Shown here: piece after piece, positions 61,463 to 64,000 of the stretch
Position numbering within the stretch: the first letter of the stretch is position 1
How the letters are laid out: every line of letters begins with the position of its first letter
NCBI GenBank assembly: GCA_023251255.1
Contig: JAHEZD010000010.1
Location: 35,479 to 99,478 of the forward strand
Direction of reading: 5' to 3'
Length of the DNA: 64,000 nucleotides
DNA from: Chitinophagaceae bacterium
GTDB lineage: Bacteria; Bacteroidota; Bacteroidia; Chitinophagales; Chitinophagaceae
Program-made: the position numbers and the translations under genes
Notes under the pieces: model-generated
Told to the model about the DNA's origin: nothing
Databases searched by the model: none
What the model saw: the letters and a program-made list of their open reading frames with translations, nothing else

Positions 61463-62404
61463 ATGAGCAATATGTTGGAACTCCACAACCTCAAAAAGTA
61501 TTTCGCCACCCAAAAAGCTGTTGATGATGTAAGCTTCAACATTGCCAAGGGCAGCATCTTTGGCCTATTGGGCCCCAATGGTGCTGGAAAGACCACTTTG
61601 ATAAGGATGATTACGGGCATCTTTTACCCCGATGCTGGCGATATCATATTTGATGGCCAGAAGTTCAGCCCTTCTAACGACACCGTTAAAATAGGCTATA
61701 TGCCCGAAGAGCGCGGTCTGTACAAAAAAATGAAAATAGGGGAACAGGCACTCTACTTGGCGCAGCTCAAGGGCCTAAGCAGGAGTGATGCTATGGCGAA
61801 GATCAAGTTCTGGTTCAAGCGGCTGGAAATGGAAAGTTGGTGGAACAAAAAAGTGGAAGACCTCAGCAAGGGCATGCAGCAGAAATTGCAGTTTGTGATT
61901 ACGGTGCTGCACGAACCCAAGCTCATTATATTGGACGAACCCTTCAGCGGCCTCGATCCTGTAAATGCCAACCTTATTAAAGATGAAATCTATGGCCTGG
62001 CCCAGCGCGGCAGCACCATCATATTCAGTACCCATAGAATGGAACAGGTAGAAGAAATATGCGACCATATAGTGCTGGTGAACCTTGGCAAGAAAATACT
62101 GGACGGCACCGTGCACGATGTGAGGCAGCAGTTCAAGGAAAACAAGTTCAGCATCAAGCTGCGCGAAGTACCGGCCAACATCAGCAATCCATCTTTTGTA
62201 GTGGATGAAATAAAGGCCAATGCCCTAACGGTGAGGATCAACACAGGCTTCAGCAGCAATGATGTGCTCAGGTACTTCCTGGACCAGCATATCACCATTG
62301 AAGCATTCAATGAAATATTGCCTTCGCTCAATGAAATTTTCATCAGCCTGGTAGAAGGCACTAAAGCCAAAACCAGGGCCTTTCAACCAGTGGAAAACCA
62401 GTAG
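61463..62404 (+). CDS. ABC exporter ATPase (NatA-like, DUF4162 C-terminus)
   Basis: A 313-residue ATP-binding protein with Walker A GPNGAGKTTL, signature LSKGMQQKL (variant), Walker B LIILDEPFSGLDP and switch His in STHRMEQVEE. The C-terminal 80 residues (KFSIKLREVPANISNPSFVVDEIKANALTVRINT) look like DUF4162. It is the ATPase of an ABC-2 exporter of the NatAB type; the permease gene follows 54 bases downstream. NatAB of Bacillus extrudes sodium, but the substrate here is not predictable. Confidence 0.9.
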   Translation: MSNMLELHNLKKYFATQKAVDDVSFNIAKGSIFGLLGPNGAGKTTLIRMITGIFYPDAGDIIFDGQKFSPSNDTVKIGYMPEERGLYKKMKIGEQALYLAQLKGLSRSDAMAKIKFWFKRLEMESWWNKKVEDLSKGMQQKLQFVITVLHEPKLIILDEPFSGLDPVNANLIKDEIYGLAQRGSTIIFSTHRMEQVEEICDHIVLVNLGKKILDGTVHDVRQQFKENKFSIKLREVPANISNPSFVVDEIKANALTVRINTGFSSNDVLRYFLDQHITIEAFNEILPSLNEIFISLVEGTKAKTRAFQPVENQ

Positions 62405-62458
62405 GCAACAATAACCATTTGAAGCCGGTACCAATCAACCAATTAACTAATTAAGTAT

Positions 62459-63793
62459 ATGAACAAGATTCCACTCGTAATACAAAGGGAATACCTCTCA
62501 AGGGTAAAAAATAAAAGGTTCATCCTTACCACCATCCTTACTCCATTATTGATTGTTGGCTTCATAGCAGGAGCCACCTTCCTTTCCATTCAGGGCAAAG
62601 GCTCGCACAAAATTGCTGTGGTAGACGGCAATGGCTTTTTCAAGGATAACTTGAAAGGCAGCAAGGACATAGCGTTTGAGTTTCCGCAGGGTGTGGATAC
62701 TACCAACTATGTAGCCAAGGGGTATTCGGACATTCTGTTGATACCAAAGTTCAACGGCAACGAGAAGACACATTATATACTCCGTTCCAAGAAGAGCATT
62801 GGAATGACTACCCAGGATAAGATAGAAGAGAAAATCAATGCAGCCATAGAAGACAAGTCCCTGCAGGATCAGGGCATTTCAAGGGCGCGCCTGGATTCCA
62901 TACATAAAGGCTCCCAGTTTGCCGAACTCAAAGCCGAGCAGCAGGATGGCGACAGTGTAAAGGAAAGCAATCAGGGCCTTGCTTATGGAATAGGCTTTGC
63001 CAGTGGCATGTTAATTTATATTACCATGTTCATTTATGGTGCCATGGTGATGCGTGGCGTAATGGAAGAGAAGACAAACCGCATAGCCGAAGTAATAGTA
63101 AGCAGCGTAAAGCCCTTCCAGTTAATGATGGGCAAAATTGTGGGCATAGGGGCAGTGGGCCTAACACAGTTCTTCATGTGGATATTGCTCATTTTTGCCC
63201 TTACTACGGCAGCGCAGGCCTTTGTTCCGCACGATGTAATGGAACAGGTAAAGACATTGCAGCAGCATGGAGGTGCCATGCCAGGGGGAGGCATGATGCA
63301 GGCATCTGAAAGCGCACAGAAAATCTACGATGTCAAGCATACGTTTGCCACGGCCAATTGGCCATTGATCATTGGTTGCTTCATCTTTTATTTTATAGGT
63401 GGTTACCTTTTCTATGCAGCTTTGTTTGCAGCAGTGGGCAGTATGGTCAATGAAGACCCGCAAGATGCGCAGAGCCTCATGCTGCCCATTACCATGCCCA
63501 TCATTTTCTCGTTCATCATTATGACCAATGCGGTGCAGGACCCTAACACCCCCATTGCCGTTTGGGCAAGCATCATCCCATTCAGTTCTCCCATGGTCAT
63601 GATGGCACGTATTGCTTATGGGGTACCGGATACGGTAACCTATGTGCAATTGATAACAAGCATGCTCAGTTTGGTGGCAGGCTTCCTGTTCACTACTTGG
63701 TTGAGCGGCAAAATTTACCGCACGGGTATCTTGATGTACGGCAAGAAAGCCACTTGGAAAACCATGTTGAAATGGGCCTTTGCAAAGAGTTAG
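62459..63793 (+). CDS. ABC-2 exporter permease (NatB-like)
   Basis: A 444-residue membrane protein. One N-terminal helix (about 23-44, ILTTILTPLLIVGFIAGATFLS) is followed by a large periplasmic domain and a C-terminal bundle of five or six helices (from about 178: YGIGFASGMLIYITMFIYGAMVM). The GVMEEKTNRIAEVIVSSVKPFQLMMGKI segment is the typical cytoplasmic loop of ABC-2 type permeases of the NatB/ABC2_3 group. It pairs with the ATPase encoded just upstream. Confidence 0.9.
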   Translation: MNKIPLVIQREYLSRVKNKRFILTTILTPLLIVGFIAGATFLSIQGKGSHKIAVVDGNGFFKDNLKGSKDIAFEFPQGVDTTNYVAKGYSDILLIPKFNGNEKTHYILRSKKSIGMTTQDKIEEKINAAIEDKSLQDQGISRARLDSIHKGSQFAELKAEQQDGDSVKESNQGLAYGIGFASGMLIYITMFIYGAMVMRGVMEEKTNRIAEVIVSSVKPFQLMMGKIVGIGAVGLTQFFMWILLIFALTTAAQAFVPHDVMEQVKTLQQHGGAMPGGGMMQASESAQKIYDVKHTFATANWPLIIGCFIFYFIGGYLFYAALFAAVGSMVNEDPQDAQSLMLPITMPIIFSFIIMTNAVQDPNTPIAVWASIIPFSSPMVMMARIAYGVPDTVTYVQLITSMLSLVAGFLFTTWLSGKIYRTGILMYGKKATWKTMLKWAFAKS

Positions 63794-63874
63794 CCCAGCC
63801 TGACTGGGAAAGGGGAAGGATAATGATGGTCTAACCACATAATTGATGATACTCAATCGCAACTAGCCCAAAAT

Positions 63875-63904
63875 AAAAGAGGCCCGTTTAAACGGGCCTC
63901 TTTT
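63875..63904. terminator. Perfect bidirectional terminator
   Basis: AAAAGAGGCCCGTTT (63875-63889) is the exact complement of the following 15 bases (63890-63904), giving a GC-rich stem GAGGCCCG with TTTT on the plus strand and AAAA on the other. It serves the converging exporter gene and the gene on the minus strand. Confidence 0.88.
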
Positions 63905-63921
63905 ATTTTGCATTTAGCTAT

Positions 63922-64000
63922 TTAGAAATCAAATTTCAATAACCAGTTCCTCCGGTCTTCAATATCCTCATCCTTATAATTGATGATTTCAATATTCAGT
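63922..64000 (-). CDS. 3' end of a minus-strand gene (partial)
   Basis: The last 25 codons read LNIEIINYKDEDIEDRRNWLL and end FDF, with a stop codon at 63922-63924 (TTA on the plus strand). The aromatic C-terminal residue recalls outer-membrane beta-barrel proteins, but with so few residues the family cannot be decided. The rest lies outside the window. Confidence 0.45.
   Translation of the reverse strand, partial: LNIEIINYKDEDIEDRRNWLLKFDF

Noticed and set aside
61247..61513. 88-codon minus-strand ORF between metalloprotease and ABC exporter genes
   Set aside because: It overlaps the start of the ABC ATPase gene and has no coding character.
63161..63862. 233-codon minus-strand ORF
   Set aside because: Antisense to the NatB-like permease; the sense frame has membrane helices and the known cytoplasmic loop.
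1..64000. CRISPR array
   Set aside because: I looked for regularly spaced direct repeats in all gaps and found none.

Overview
The window comes from a member of the Bacteroidota, most likely the Chitinophagaceae or a close relative. This placement rests on seen features: an ECF sigma / FecR-type anti-sigma / SusC / SusD locus, two proteins with type IX secretion (T9SS) C-terminal sorting domains, a tra module of the Bacteroidota conjugative-element type, and a TAnnTTTG-type promoter. There is no rRNA, no complete tRNA and no CRISPR array.

Layout. 0-5 kb: a Hypoth_ymh-family protein, then a minus-strand pair for a LodA-type (cysteine tryptophylquinone) amino acid oxidase and its flavoprotein maturase. 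5.3-19.3 kb: a nutrient-uptake and secretion locus with a frameshifted ECF sigma factor, FecR-like anti-sigma factor, STN-containing SusC receptor, SusD lipoprotein, a TlpA-DUF3738 fusion, two T9SS cargo proteins, a phosphoglycosyl transferase, a DUF4369-metallophosphatase fusion and a free-standing DsbD alpha domain. 19.3-23.4 kb: a YdcF-like protein and full DsbD among many hairpins. 23.4-25.9 kb: three hypothetical genes, two of them on the minus strand and bounded by inverted repeats like a cassette array. 25.9-31.4 kb: a secreted set (retropepsin-like protein, HEYAH metalloprotease, GH8 glycanase), a hypothetical protein, a lipoprotein with a possible permuted papain fold and a small membrane protein.

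31.4-42.6 kb: a Crp/Fnr regulator, then an unusual tightly packed operon. It encodes a complete LivHMGFK-type importer, an asparagine-synthetase-like enzyme without its glutaminase nucleophile, a GAF/histidine-kinase-like protein, a protein with an expanded receiver domain and two unknown proteins, closed by a strong terminator. The gene spacing suggests one system that imports an amino acid or amide and couples it to an amide-forming enzyme and a degenerate two-component pair. 42.8-55.1 kb: a conjugation module (TraE, F, G, I-like, J, K, L-like, M, N and accessory genes) without relaxase, coupling protein or integrase in the window. 55.1-58.0 kb: a minus-strand trio of a class III nucleotidyl cyclase-like protein, a proteasome-like Ntn hydrolase and a DUF3800-like nuclease, which looks like defence cargo. 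It lies next to a fragment resembling a tRNA 3' end (a possible attachment site). 58.6-64 kb: two tandem astacin-like metalloproteases, an ABC-2 exporter pair and the 3' end of a minus-strand gene, with strong intrinsic terminators.

The two best candidates for undescribed biology are the importer/AsnB-like/two-component operon (32.1-42.6 kb) and the cyclase/proteasome-like/DUF3800-like trio (55.1-58.0 kb). All functions are inferred by reading the translations; no database search was possible.
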